Positions 7,895 to 16,522 are shown, numbered from the stretch's first letter. The stretch is 64,000 bases of DNA from Streptomyces sp. SID12501 (GCF_010550245.1 NZ_JAAGLU010000010.1:1-64000); one strand, 5' to 3'. A program made the numbers and translations. The notes: generated by a model not told the origin, from the sequence alone.

Positions 7895-9381
7895 GCGGAA
7901 GCATCTGGATGCCGCCCGGAGCGGGCCCCGCCACGCTCCCCGCCATTCCCCGGCAACGCACCGCCCCCAGCTGGGCGGAGCGCGACCCGATAGACCAACT
8001 CGCGGCCCGCCTGGACGACTTCATAGCCGCCGCCGTACACCCGGACGAGATAGCCGCCCTCCTGGAGTCCGACGGCCTGTCGGACGACCAGATACGCGAG
8101 CGGTACGGTGTCAGGAACTCCTTCGCACTCGCCGAGGAGTTGTACGACCGGGTCGAGCGCCGCTATCCCGAACCCGAGGGCCCGGCCCACGACCCCTGGC
8201 AGACAGGCCTGTTGGGCTGCCTCCTGAGAGGCGTCGTCTTCGCCCTCCCCGGTCTCGGCTACGTCCTCGGGGCCCCGCTCCTGGCCGGCCCCAAGGGCGA
8301 CCTGGGCCTCCCGGCCGGCACGATCCCGCTCCTCGCCGGCGCCCTGGTCGGCTGGACCTGGAACCAGGGCCTGGCCCACCGGGCCTACTCCTGGCTCAGT
8401 CTGGGCGACCGCCCGGCAGCCCGCCGCTCCCTCCTGCTCGGCGCCCCCGCCGGGGCACTCCTCGGCTCCCTGGCAGCCCTCGCGGCGATCGGCACGGCGA
8501 GTACCGGCGCGATCGCCTTCGCCGCCGCCCAGTCCTGCTACCTCGCGGCGGCCACCGCCCTACTCGTCCTGGGCCGCGAACGCGCCCTCCTGTTCGCCCT
8601 GTTGCCGATGGCAGGAGGAACGATCCTGGCCCTGGTCCACCCTGTGCCCGACGAGGCGAGAGTCGTCCTGCTGCTGGGCTCCCTCGCGGCAGTGGCGATT
8701 CTGGGCCTGCTGGAAGTCGCGCCCGGCGGCAACGGACCCAAGGGGCGCGGGGCTGTGCTGGATTCGCGGCCACCGCCGCGCGGGCGCGACCAGCCACGAC
8801 GCGGCCGCAGACGACCGACGACAACGGGCCCCCGACTCACCGGATCCCTCCCGTACGCCCTGTTCGGCCTCGGTAACGGCGTCCTGGTCCTCTACGCGGC
8901 CCTGGGCGGAGCCTCCTCCGCTGTCGCCCTCACCCTGAGCATGGGCCCCGCCGAATGGTTCCTGCACCGCTTCCGCAGCGGCGGCCTCGCCGGGCTGCGC
9001 TCCAGCAGTACGGCGAGGGACTTCCGGCGCACCACCGCCCTCACCCTCGTCAAGTGCCTCACCGCCTACCTCGTCACCCTCCTCGCCCTCAGCCTCGCCA
9101 CCGCCGCGCTGTGGCCGCACGCACCGGGTGTGGCAGGCGTCCGACTGGCCGGCCTGCTCCTCCTGGGCGTGGTCATGTGGACGGGCCTGCTGCTCCAGTC
9201 CTTCGGCGCGGTCCTCGGCGCGGCCGTGACCTGCTGCGTCGCCGCCTTCGCCCAGACCCTGGCCCTGGCGACCCACGTCGGCAGCCCGCAATGGGTGGGC
9301 CTGACCGTGTACGGAACGGCGGCCGGCGTCCAGGCGGCCCTGGTCGGCGTCCTCCTGGGCCGAGCGACCGCCCACCGCTGA
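7891..9381 (+). CDS. polytopic membrane protein of the polysaccharide cluster, candidate transporter or synthase partner
   Basis: A 496-residue protein with an N-terminal ~100-residue cytoplasmic domain (QLAARLDDFIAAAVHPDEIA...) and roughly 11-12 hydrophobic segments between residues 109 and 490, in two halves. It takes the place that PelG (a 12-TM MOP-type protein) holds beside PelF, and it overlaps the glycosyltransferase stop by GTGA. A role in chain export with the GT is therefore inferred from position and topology only. Between the two halves, residues ~284-312 are a Pro/Arg-rich linker (KGRGAVLDSRPPPRGRDQ...). Its DNA matches a dispersed intergenic repeat read in frame, which looks like an insertion into a cytoplasmic loop. 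I do not recognise a specific family. Confidence 0.75.
   Translation: MSGSIWMPPGAGPATLPAIPRQRTAPSWAERDPIDQLAARLDDFIAAAVHPDEIAALLESDGLSDDQIRERYGVRNSFALAEELYDRVERRYPEPEGPAHDPWQTGLLGCLLRGVVFALPGLGYVLGAPLLAGPKGDLGLPAGTIPLLAGALVGWTWNQGLAHRAYSWLSLGDRPAARRSLLLGAPAGALLGSLAALAAIGTASTGAIAFAAAQSCYLAAATALLVLGRERALLFALLPMAGGTILALVHPVPDEARVVLLLGSLAAVAILGLLEVAPGGNGPKGRGAVLDSRPPPRGRDQPRRGRRRPTTTGPRLTGSLPYALFGLGNGVLVLYAALGGASSAVALTLSMGPAEWFLHRFRSGGLAGLRSSSTARDFRRTTALTLVKCLTAYLVTLLALSLATAALWPHAPGVAGVRLAGLLLLGVVMWTGLLLQSFGAVLGAAVTCCVAAFAQTLALATHVGSPQWVGLTVYGTAAGVQAALVGVLLGRATAHR
8740..8822 (+). repeat. dispersed repeat copy B, inside a coding sequence
   Basis: AAGGGGCGCGGGGCTGTGCT, then GGATTCGCGGCCACCGCCGC and GCGACCAGCC. 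This aligns along its length with the intergenic copies at 18246-18350 and, inverted, 37690-37752. It lies in frame within the membrane protein gene and encodes its central Pro/Arg-rich linker without a stop. Confidence 0.75.
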
Positions 9382-9418
9382 GCCGGCCCCGGCCGAACGA
9401 ACGGACAAGAAACCCCAC

Positions 9419-10069
9419 ATGAGCCCGAGCAGTCTCCTGGTCCCGTACTACGAGCACCCGTCCGTCCGCCCCGCCGAGTGGGAGGCGATCCTCGCCGCCG
9501 CGCCCGGCCTGTACGGGGTGGTCCTGAACCCGGCCAGCGGCCCCGGCGACCACCCCGACCCGGCGTTCGCCGAGATCGCCGCCCGACTGCGCGCGGAGGG
9601 CGTTCGGGTGCTCGGGTACGCCGACACCGACTACGCCCGCAGGCCGGTCACCGCCGTGATCCGCGACCTGGTCCACCATCACGAGTGGTACGGCGCGGAC
9701 GGCGCCTTCCTCGACCAGGTCACCTCGGAACCGGACCGCCTCGACCACTACCGGCGCCTGGCGTCGGCGGCCTGGGGCGCCGGCCTGCGCACCCTCGCCC
9801 TCAATCACGGCGTCCCGCCGCACCCCTCGTACGCCAGGATCGCCGACGTCCTGGTGACCTTCGAGGGCACCTGGGACACGTACCGCACCCAGCGCCCCCA
9901 GCCCTGGCGCACTCCGGGAACACGCCTGTGCCACCTCGTGTACGGCGTGCCGCCGGACGCCGATCTCGAAACGGAGGCCAGGACCCGGGGCGCCGACCTG
10001 CACTGCGCGGTACCCGGCACCGGAGACCACCCCTGGGGCACCCTGCCCCACGCCGTGCCCGTGGGCTGA
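9419..10069 (+). CDS. spherulin-4-like (GH135-type) glycoside hydrolase
   Basis: A 216-residue TIM-barrel-type protein of the spherulation-specific family 4. Motifs that fit are LLVPYYEHPS at the start, VVLNPASGPG, VLGYADTDYARR and the acidic strand end WYGADGAFLDQVTSE. The fungal member Sph3 (GH135) is an endo-acting hydrolase of galactosaminogalactan and is needed to make that polymer. It is 37 bp after the membrane protein, in one run with the PelF-like GT and the CE18-like deacetylase, so action on the same polymer is inferred. Unlike fungal Sph3, no signal peptide is visible, which would place it in the cytoplasm unless the true start is missed. The ribosome site is weak. Confidence 0.8.
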   Translation: MSPSSLLVPYYEHPSVRPAEWEAILAAAPGLYGVVLNPASGPGDHPDPAFAEIAARLRAEGVRVLGYADTDYARRPVTAVIRDLVHHHEWYGADGAFLDQVTSEPDRLDHYRRLASAAWGAGLRTLALNHGVPPHPSYARIADVLVTFEGTWDTYRTQRPQPWRTPGTRLCHLVYGVPPDADLETEARTRGADLHCAVPGTGDHPWGTLPHAVPVG

Positions 10070-10081
10070 GCGGCCGATCCC

Positions 10082-10906
10082 TCAGCGCAGCGACAGCACG
10101 ACGAGCGCCGCCGTCGCCGCCGTCTCCGCGATACCGCCGAAGACATCGCCGGTGACCCCGCCGAAGCGGCGCGTGCAGTGCTGCAGGAGACGTTCGGCGG
10201 CGGCGCAGGCCGCGATGACCGCGAAGGCGGTGCGGACGATGTCGAACGCCCCGAAGAACGCGCCGAAACCGGCCGCCGCGAGCGTCACCAGCACCGCCAC
10301 CAGCAGCGCCGAGCGCACAGGCACCGTTCCCGCGACCGCCGCCCCCAGCCCGTCGGGTCGCGCGGGCGGTACGCCGGTGCGGGCCGCCAGGGTGAGCACC
10401 AGCCGGGCGGCGGTCGCCGAGACGACGGCGGCGAGCGCACCCCGGGCCCACGAGTCGCCGTACGCCTGAGCGAGGGCGGCCACCTGGGCCAGCACCACGA
10501 ACAGGAGGGCGAGCACACCGAACGGGCCGATGTCCGACTGCTTCATGACGCGCAGCGCGTCCTCGGCGGGCTTGCCGCTGCCCAGCCCGTCGGCGGTGTC
10601 GGCGAGACCGTCGAGATGCAGCCCCCGGGTGAGGACGGCGGGCACGGCGGCCGTGGCGACGGCGGCGAGCAGCGCACCGGCGCCCAGGAACAGGAGCAGC
10701 AGCCCGACCCCGGCGGCACACACACCGACGACCAGACCGGCCACCGGCGCGCACAGCATGCCGCCACGCGCCGCGTCCCGGTCCCAGCGGGTCACCCGCA
10801 CCGGCAGCACGGTCAGCGTGCCGAAGGCGAACCGAAGACCATCAAGGAGGGCGCGGGGGGCGCCGGGGGCGAGAGAATCGGAGGGCGCGGGCGGCGGCGT
10901 GGACAC
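10082..10906 (-). CDS. cobS: adenosylcobinamide-GDP ribazoletransferase (cobalamin synthase)
   Basis: Membrane enzyme that joins adenosylcobinamide-GDP to alpha-ribazole in the last steps of B12 synthesis. The 274-residue protein has the CobS pattern: LRFAFGTLTVLPV near the start, then several hydrophobic helices with TRGLHLDGLADTADGLGSG, the conserved metal-binding segment of the family, followed by MKQSDIGPFGV. The GTG at 10906 is chosen by fit to family length; no clear ribosome site is visible. It is convergent with the GH135-like gene, with a 12-bp gap. cobT and cobU lie at 14.3-17.7 kb on the same strand, but with unrelated genes between. Confidence 0.93.
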   Translation of the reverse strand: MSTPPPAPSDSLAPGAPRALLDGLRFAFGTLTVLPVRVTRWDRDAARGGMLCAPVAGLVVGVCAAGVGLLLLFLGAGALLAAVATAAVPAVLTRGLHLDGLADTADGLGSGKPAEDALRVMKQSDIGPFGVLALLFVVLAQVAALAQAYGDSWARGALAAVVSATAARLVLTLAARTGVPPARPDGLGAAVAGTVPVRSALLVAVLVTLAAAGFGAFFGAFDIVRTAFAVIAACAAAERLLQHCTRRFGGVTGDVFGGIAETAATAALVVLSLR

Positions 10907-10996
10907 CGGCGCAGAGTACCCGGCGGGGTACGGGCTGCCCAGGGCGGGCAGCGAACAAGAAGCCCTTAATGTGCGCTACCTGGATAAAGTTCCTGT

Positions 10997-11764
10997 ATGG
11001 GTCATTGGCTGGAGCGGAACATCATCGAGCCGGGCAAGCTGCCGCTGCTCCTGGCGCTCGCCGCCTTCGTACTGACGTTCCTCATCACCCGGGTCGTCAC
11101 CCGGATGATCCGCGCGGGCAAGGGGCCGTTCGGCAACGTCAAGGCGGGCGGGATGCACATCCATCACGTCGTCCCCGGTGTCGTACTGACCGTCGTGGGC
11201 GGCTTCGGGGCCGTGGCCAGTGGGCAGAGCGGGTTCGGCGCGGGTCTGTGCGCGGTGCTGTTCGGGATGGGCGCCGGACTGGTGCTGGACGAGTTCGCGC
11301 TGATCCTGCACCTCGACGACGTCTACTGGAGCGAGGCCGGCCGGCAGAGCGTCGAGGTGGTGGTGCTGACGGCGGCCCTGGTCGGCCTGGTCCTCCTGGG
11401 CTTCCTGCCGTTCGGCGTGAACGACCTCACCGACGAGGACATCCAGAACCGGGGCGAGGCCATGCTCAGCATCGGCGTCAACTTCTGCTTCGCCCTCCTC
11501 GCCCTGAGTAAGGGCAAGGCCCGCACGGCGATCTTCGGCGTGATCGTCCCCTTCGTCGCGCTCCTCGGCGCGCTCCGCCTGGCCCGCCCCGGCTCTCCCT
11601 GGGCGAAACGCTTCTACCGCCGCCGCCCGCGCGCCCGCTCCCGCTCCGTCCTGCGCGCCTACCGCCACGACCGCCGCTGGGCCGGCCCCCGACGCCGCGT
11701 CCAGGACCTGATCGGCGGCAAGCCCGATCCCAGGCCGGCCCACACCCCCGCCGTACGCCCGTGA
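10997..11764 (+). CDS. conserved integral membrane protein, unknown function
   Basis: A 255-residue protein with about five to six transmembrane segments, including LLALAAFVLTFLITRVV, VVPGVVLTVVGGFGAVA and VVVLTAALVGLVLLGFLPFG, and a strongly basic C-terminal tail (YRRRPRARSRS...). The segment NVKAGGMHIHHVVPG and the acidic DEFALILHLDDVYW, both inside or next to membrane segments, look like conserved functional residues. I do not know the function. The 3' end overlaps the convergent rhomboid-like gene by about 106 bp, which is unusual. It is divergent from cobS with a 90-bp gap. Confidence 0.75.
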   Translation: MGHWLERNIIEPGKLPLLLALAAFVLTFLITRVVTRMIRAGKGPFGNVKAGGMHIHHVVPGVVLTVVGGFGAVASGQSGFGAGLCAVLFGMGAGLVLDEFALILHLDDVYWSEAGRQSVEVVVLTAALVGLVLLGFLPFGVNDLTDEDIQNRGEAMLSIGVNFCFALLALSKGKARTAIFGVIVPFVALLGALRLARPGSPWAKRFYRRRPRARSRSVLRAYRHDRRWAGPRRRVQDLIGGKPDPRPAHTPAVRP

Positions 11765-12411
11765 CGCGTCGCCGAGACCCCGCACAAGGCGAGTACGGCC
11801 ACGATGGCGGCCAGATGCTCCTTGCCCGCGAGGTTGTCCTTCAGAACCACCTCCACCACCATCGCGACGATCACCGCACCGGCGGTCACGTACGCGCGGT
11901 AGCGCCACCCCAGGAACACGGCGAGGCCCACCACGGCCGCCGACGGACCGGTGTCCACGACGTGCGCGTCCGTGCCGGGCAACCCCAGGAAGCCCGCCGG
12001 GCCCACGGCGATGCCCACGCGCGCGGAAAGCGTGCCGGCGAGGGTGGCGGCGTACGCGATGACGAGGGTGCGCCACCGGCCGAGGCAGATCTCGGCGAGG
12101 CCGAAGGCGACCAGGATCTGCGCCAGGGCGCCCCAGACCGGCAGGTCGGGGGCGGGCACGAAGAGGGAGAGCGGGGTGCGCAGAAGGGCGAGCCAGAGGG
12201 GGTCCCCGGCGCGGACGGCACCGACGTCCTGGACGATCCGGTAGCCCCAGGACTGGTTCTGCGTGAACTGGACGAGCGCGGTCAGGCACACGACCCCGAG
12301 CGTCATGGGCGCCGCCCGCCACCGCCGCCGGAGCAGGGGTTCGTGTACGGCGACGTACAGCCGCCCCCATTCGGCGCGGGCCCAGCGGGTCCAGTGGGCG
12401 CCCGTGCTCAT
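11659..12411 (-). CDS. rhomboid-like integral membrane protein
   Basis: A 250-residue protein with about six hydrophobic segments. The motif DTGPSAAVVGLAVFLGW resembles the rhomboid GxSx segment, but the usual catalytic His is not evident, so it may be an inactive rhomboid-like protein. The C-terminal 35 residues are basic (SWTRRRGPAQRRSWR) and overlap the 3' end of the convergent membrane protein gene by about 106 bp. It lies 36 bp downstream of an MprF-like gene on the same strand and is probably cotranscribed, suggesting a shared membrane-lipid or envelope role. Confidence 0.7.
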   Translation of the reverse strand: MSTGAHWTRWARAEWGRLYVAVHEPLLRRRWRAAPMTLGVVCLTALVQFTQNQSWGYRIVQDVGAVRAGDPLWLALLRTPLSLFVPAPDLPVWGALAQILVAFGLAEICLGRWRTLVIAYAATLAGTLSARVGIAVGPAGFLGLPGTDAHVVDTGPSAAVVGLAVFLGWRYRAYVTAGAVIVAMVVEVVLKDNLAGKEHLAAIVAVLALCGVSATRHGRTAGVWAGLGSGLPPIRSWTRRRGPAQRRSWR

Positions 12412-12447
12412 CTCCCGGCCCTCATCCGTGCGTGCTCGTCCACGTGC

Positions 12448-14229
12448 TCATCTCTTCGACTCCAGGTGCCTGCGGTGCAGCCACTTCGGCAGTCCCGGCG
12501 CCTCCAGGAAGCCCTCCGCGCGCGCGGCGGCGATGGCGATGCGCGGCAGGTCCGCGCTCTTTTCGAAGAGCAGGAACCGGGGCTCCCAGATGGGCCGGTA
12601 CTTCGCGTTGGCGCGGTACAGCGACTCGATCTGCCACCAGCGGGAGAAGAAGCTGAGCAGCGAGCGCCACAGCCTCAGTACCGGCCCCGCGCCGATGCGC
12701 CCGCCACGTTCGAAGACGGAACGGAACATCGCGAAGTTGAGTGAGACCTGAGTGATCCCGATCTCCTGGGCGCGCTGGAGAAGTTCGATCACCATGAACT
12801 CCATCAGCCCGTTCTCGGAGTCACGGTCGCGCCGCATGAGGTCGAGCGAGAGGCCGTGCGGCCCCCAGGGCACGAAGGACAGCAGAGCCCTCAACTCGCC
12901 CGCACCTCCCGCGCGGCTGTCTGCGCATTCGAGCATCACGCACTGCCCGTCGGCCGGATCGCCGAGCCGCCCGAGCGCCATGCTGAACCCGCGCTCGGTG
13001 GCGCCGTCCCGCCAGTCGTCGGCGCGCTGGAGGAGGGACGCCATCTCGGCGGCCGGGATGTCCGCGTGGCGCCGGATGCGCACGGTGTACCCGGCCCGCT
13101 TGACCCTGTTGTAGGCCTGCCGGACGGTCCGCATGGCCCGCCCGTCGAGGGTGAACTCGGCGGTCTCGACGATGGCCTCGTCGCCGAGTTCGAGGGCGTC
13201 GAGGCCGTGCCGCGCGTACACCGTGCCGGCCTCCTCGCTCGCCCCCATCACGGCCGGGATCCAGCCGTGTGCGCGGGCCTCGGCGAGCCACGGTTCGATG
13301 GCACCGGGCCAGGCCTCCGGGTCGCCGATCGGATCACCGGCGGCCAGGGAGACCCCGCCCAGCACGCGGTAGGCGACGGCGGCCTTGCCGGTGGGGGACC
13401 AGACGGCGCTCTTCTCGCTGCGCAGGGCGAAGTAGCCGAGGGAGTCGCGGTCGCCGTGCCGGTCGAGGAGGGCGCGCAGCCTGGCCTCGTCGTCCTCGGT
13501 GAGCGGGTCGACGGCACGGCGGGAGCGGAAGGCGGCGTAGAGGACGGCGAGGATCAGCACCGTACTGATGACGTTGATGGTGACGTCGACCCAGTTGGGC
13601 GTGGAGATCCCGGCGAAGCCCGTGTCGTCGGCGGCGACGGAGATCAGCCGCATCGTGCCGTAGCCCCAGCGCTCCAGGAACGTCGAGCGGTGGCTGTCGT
13701 GCGCCTGGTTGGCGACGGTGACCAGGAGCGCGGCGAGGAGCGAGGAGACGAGCAGGCCGCCGACCGCGACGGCGGCGGCGAGCCGCGGGTTGGACCGGTC
13801 GCCCTTGGCGTAGAACTCGCGCCGCCCGACGACGAGCGCGGCGACGAAGGCGGCCGTGAGGACGAGCGAGATCCAGTTCTGTGCGTGTTCCCGGATCTCC
13901 GCGAAGAACATGGCGAGCCCGAACAGCAGCAGGAACAGCGTGCTGATCACGATGTTCAGGATCCAGGCAGCCCGCTTGCGGCGCCGCATGGTGATCGCCA
14001 GGAACATCGTGAACACACCGGAGGCGAAGCCGGCGGTCAGCAGGTACGGCGTGAAGAAGTTCTCCTCGTTGTGCCGCCGCACGTCGTTCCCGAAGGAGAC
14101 CCACACCGCGCTGAGGAGATTGACGAAGGTGACGACCCGCAGATACCAGACGGCGAACGCGGCGGCGCGCCGTGAGGCGGTGGTGCTGGCACTTCGCTGA
14201 ACGTTCGGCGTGAGCCGGTCATCTCCCAT
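12448..14229 (-). CDS. MprF-like membrane protein with C-terminal DUF2156 (aminoacyl-phospholipid synthase type)
   Basis: A 593-residue protein. The first ~240 residues hold about six transmembrane helices. The C-terminal half is a DUF2156/GNAT-type catalytic domain, with GKAAVAYRVLGGVSLAAGDP, RQAYNRVKRAGY and IGITQVSLNFAMFRSVFERG. In MprF and mycobacterial LysX this domain transfers an amino acid from aminoacyl-tRNA to phosphatidylglycerol or a related lipid. Unlike LysX there is no lysyl-tRNA synthetase module, so it must use tRNA charged elsewhere. The ATG at 14229 heads the frame. It is followed by the rhomboid-like gene after 36 bp. The amino acid used is unknown. Confidence 0.83.
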   Translation of the reverse strand: MGDDRLTPNVQRSASTTASRRAAAFAVWYLRVVTFVNLLSAVWVSFGNDVRRHNEENFFTPYLLTAGFASGVFTMFLAITMRRRKRAAWILNIVISTLFLLLFGLAMFFAEIREHAQNWISLVLTAAFVAALVVGRREFYAKGDRSNPRLAAAVAVGGLLVSSLLAALLVTVANQAHDSHRSTFLERWGYGTMRLISVAADDTGFAGISTPNWVDVTINVISTVLILAVLYAAFRSRRAVDPLTEDDEARLRALLDRHGDRDSLGYFALRSEKSAVWSPTGKAAVAYRVLGGVSLAAGDPIGDPEAWPGAIEPWLAEARAHGWIPAVMGASEEAGTVYARHGLDALELGDEAIVETAEFTLDGRAMRTVRQAYNRVKRAGYTVRIRRHADIPAAEMASLLQRADDWRDGATERGFSMALGRLGDPADGQCVMLECADSRAGGAGELRALLSFVPWGPHGLSLDLMRRDRDSENGLMEFMVIELLQRAQEIGITQVSLNFAMFRSVFERGGRIGAGPVLRLWRSLLSFFSRWWQIESLYRANAKYRPIWEPRFLLFEKSADLPRIAIAAARAEGFLEAPGLPKWLHRRHLESKR

Positions 14230-14284
14230 GGAAAGCGATCATATGGGGCATGTTGTGTTACATGCCCCATATGTCCTCCAGTGG

Positions 14285-15409
14285 TCAGAGAGCCTCGGGC
14301 TCCTCCGGCTCCTCCGGCTGCCCCAGATCCTCCGGCTCTTTCGCGTCCTCCGTCTTGGGTGCGTCCGGTGCCTCCGGTAGCTCTGCGGCCAGTGCCGCCG
14401 CGGCCTGGACCAGCGGGAGGGCCAGTAGCGCCCCGGCTCCCTCGCCCACGGTCACCCCGTGGTCGAGCAGCGGCTCCAGTGCCATCCGGTCGAGGGCCTT
14501 CGCCTGGGCCGGCTCCCCGCTGTTGTGCCCGGCGAGCCACCAGTCCGGCGCCCGGAAGGCGATCCGCTGACCGACCAGCGCGCAGGCGGCCGACACCACG
14601 CCGTCCAGGATCACCGGCATCTTGCGCACCGCGCTCTGCAGCAGGAACCCGGTCATCGCGGCGAGGTCGGCACCGCCCACCGTCGCCAGCAGCTGCAACT
14701 GGTCGCCGAGCACCGGCCGGGCCCGCCGCAGCGCGTCACGGATCGCGGCGCACTTGCGCATCCATGCCAGGTCGTCGATCGGCAGCCCGCCCCGCCCGGT
14801 GACGACGGACGCGTCCGTCCCGCACAACGCGGCCACCAGTACCGACGCGGCCGTGGTCCCGCCCACGCTCACATCGCCGAGCACCACCAGATCCGTACCG
14901 GAGTCGGCCTCCTCGTCGGCCACGGCGACCCCCGCCAGGAAGGCGGCCTCCGCCTCCTCGAGGGTCATCGCGTCCTCGACGTCGATCCGCCCGCTGCCGC
15001 GCCGCGCCCGGTGCCCCGCGACCTCGTCGGGCAGCGCGTCCGGCTCGCAGTCCAGCGCCATGTCGACGACACGCACGGGCACACCGAGCCGCCGCGCGAG
15101 CACGGCGACGGGGCTGGAGCCGTCCAGCACGGCCCGCACGGACTTTTCGGCGGTGCCGGCGGGGCGCGCCGACACACCCTGCCCGGCGATCCCGTGATCC
15201 CCCGCGAACAGCACGACACGCGGCCGCTGCACCGCCCGTACCGGCACGGAGGACTGTGCCGCCGCCAGCCACTCACCCAGGTCGTCGAGGCGCCCGAGCG
15301 ACCCGGGCGGCACGATCCGGCTCTCCCGCCGTGCCTCCGCGTCGCGGCGCACACCGCCGTCGGGGCGCTCGATCAGATCGGTGAAGTCGTCGAGATTAAG
15401 CGAGCTCAT
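14285..15409 (-). CDS. cobT: nicotinate-nucleotide--dimethylbenzimidazole phosphoribosyltransferase
   Basis: Makes alpha-ribazole phosphate, the lower ligand of B12, from nicotinate mononucleotide and dimethylbenzimidazole. The 374-residue protein has family blocks VVLFAGDHGIAGQGVSARP, ADLVVLGDVSVGGTTAASVL-like residues and the C-terminal VTVGEGAGALLALPLVQAAA with the catalytic Glu. The ATG at 15409 (MSSLNLDDFTDL) fits homologues. An upstream GTG at 15451 would add 14 residues. The last ~30 residues are an acidic Glu/Pro-rich tail (EDLGQPEEPEEPEAL) outside the usual fold. No cobalamin riboswitch was seen upstream. Confidence 0.93.
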   Translation of the reverse strand: MSSLNLDDFTDLIERPDGGVRRDAEARRESRIVPPGSLGRLDDLGEWLAAAQSSVPVRAVQRPRVVLFAGDHGIAGQGVSARPAGTAEKSVRAVLDGSSPVAVLARRLGVPVRVVDMALDCEPDALPDEVAGHRARRGSGRIDVEDAMTLEEAEAAFLAGVAVADEEADSGTDLVVLGDVSVGGTTAASVLVAALCGTDASVVTGRGGLPIDDLAWMRKCAAIRDALRRARPVLGDQLQLLATVGGADLAAMTGFLLQSAVRKMPVILDGVVSAACALVGQRIAFRAPDWWLAGHNSGEPAQAKALDRMALEPLLDHGVTVGEGAGALLALPLVQAAAALAAELPEAPDAPKTEDAKEPEDLGQPEEPEEPEAL

Positions 15410-15541
15410 TCGCCGAACAGTACCGGCAGCGATCGAACAGGGCGCCGTCACGTTGGAGCCATGTCATTGCACCCGGGATCGCGATCCCCTACGTAACGTT
15501 TTGTGACGTAATGTCGTATCACTTCCTGGTAGGAGCCGCCC

Positions 15542-16513
15542 ATGCCCGCCGTCCCCAAGGCGACCGCCCCGCAGGAGACCGGGGCCGACGGGTTCCACGA
15601 ACCGCGCCGCGAGGACTGTCCCTGGTGCGGGTCCAGGCGGTTGCGCACCCGCCTGCGCACGTCGGACCTCCGGCGGCGCGGGCCGGGCACGTTCGTCGTC
15701 GATGAGTGCCGCGACTGCGCCCACGCCTTCCAGAACCCGCGCCTCACCGCGGAGGGTCTCGCCCTCCACCACCAGGACCTGCCCGAGGCCCCCCACCCGG
15801 TCGCGCCCCGCCGCCACCGCGCGGCGGCCCGGGCGATGCTCCCCTTCCCCGAACCGGAGAGCTGGCTCGACGTGGGGACGGGCGAAGGAGCCTTCCCGGC
15901 GGCGGCGAAGCGCTATTTCCCGTACACGGCCTTCGACGGCGTCGACACCACCCGCCGCGTCCAGAAGGCCCGCGCCTCCGGCCACATCGAGGAGGCCCAC
16001 CGGGGCCGCCTCACCGACGAGAAGATCGTCAACCGACTGCATGCCCGCTACGACGTCGTCAGCATGTTCCACCACCTGGAACACACCCCGGACCCCCGCG
16101 AGGAACTCCGCGCCGCCCTGCGGGCCCTGCGCCCCGGCGGACACCTCCTCATCGAGGTCCCGGACCCGCACTGCGCGTTCGGCACCCTCCTGGGCAGGTG
16201 GTGGCCCTGGTACGCCCAGCCGCGCCACCTCCACCTCATGCCGCTGGCCAACCTGGTGGCGGAACTGGAGTCCCAGCACTGCACGATCATCGCGACGGAC
16301 CGCCGGGAACCCCACATCCCGTACGACCTGACAGGCGCCCTCTCCCTGGCCGTCACCCGGGTCCTCCCGGCCCGCCGCACACTCCTGCTCCGGGCGGCGA
16401 CCCCCTTCCTGGCGGTGGCCACAGCCCTGGACCACGCCCTGGCCCCCCTCCTGCGCCGCACCCGCTTCGCGAACACGTACCGGATCATCGCGAGGAAGGA
16501 CGCCTCCGACTGA
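15542..16513 (+). CDS. class I SAM-dependent methyltransferase with N-terminal zinc ribbon
   Basis: A 323-residue protein. The N-terminus has a two-pair Cys ribbon (CPWCGS ... CRDC, about residues 27-60), as in the 2-polyprenyl-type/ubiG-like methyltransferases that act on sugars or lipids. A Rossmann SAM-binding motif follows (WLDVGTGEGAFPAAAKRY), then the post-motif MFHHLEHTPDPREELRAALR. The C-terminal ~100 residues include two hydrophobic stretches (LLLRAATPFLAVATALDHALAPLL) that could associate with membrane. TAGGAG precedes the ATG. It is divergent from cobT and convergent with cobU with a 9-bp gap. The substrate is unknown. Confidence 0.82.
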   Translation: MPAVPKATAPQETGADGFHEPRREDCPWCGSRRLRTRLRTSDLRRRGPGTFVVDECRDCAHAFQNPRLTAEGLALHHQDLPEAPHPVAPRRHRAAARAMLPFPEPESWLDVGTGEGAFPAAAKRYFPYTAFDGVDTTRRVQKARASGHIEEAHRGRLTDEKIVNRLHARYDVVSMFHHLEHTPDPREELRAALRALRPGGHLLIEVPDPHCAFGTLLGRWWPWYAQPRHLHLMPLANLVAELESQHCTIIATDRREPHIPYDLTGALSLAVTRVLPARRTLLLRAATPFLAVATALDHALAPLLRRTRFANTYRIIARKDASD

Positions 16514-16522
16514 CCCCGGCGC

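Noticed and set aside
7891..9381. Naming the membrane protein PelG
   Set aside because: Position and helix count fit, but I see no sequence motif that supports PelG, so it is left as a candidate partner.
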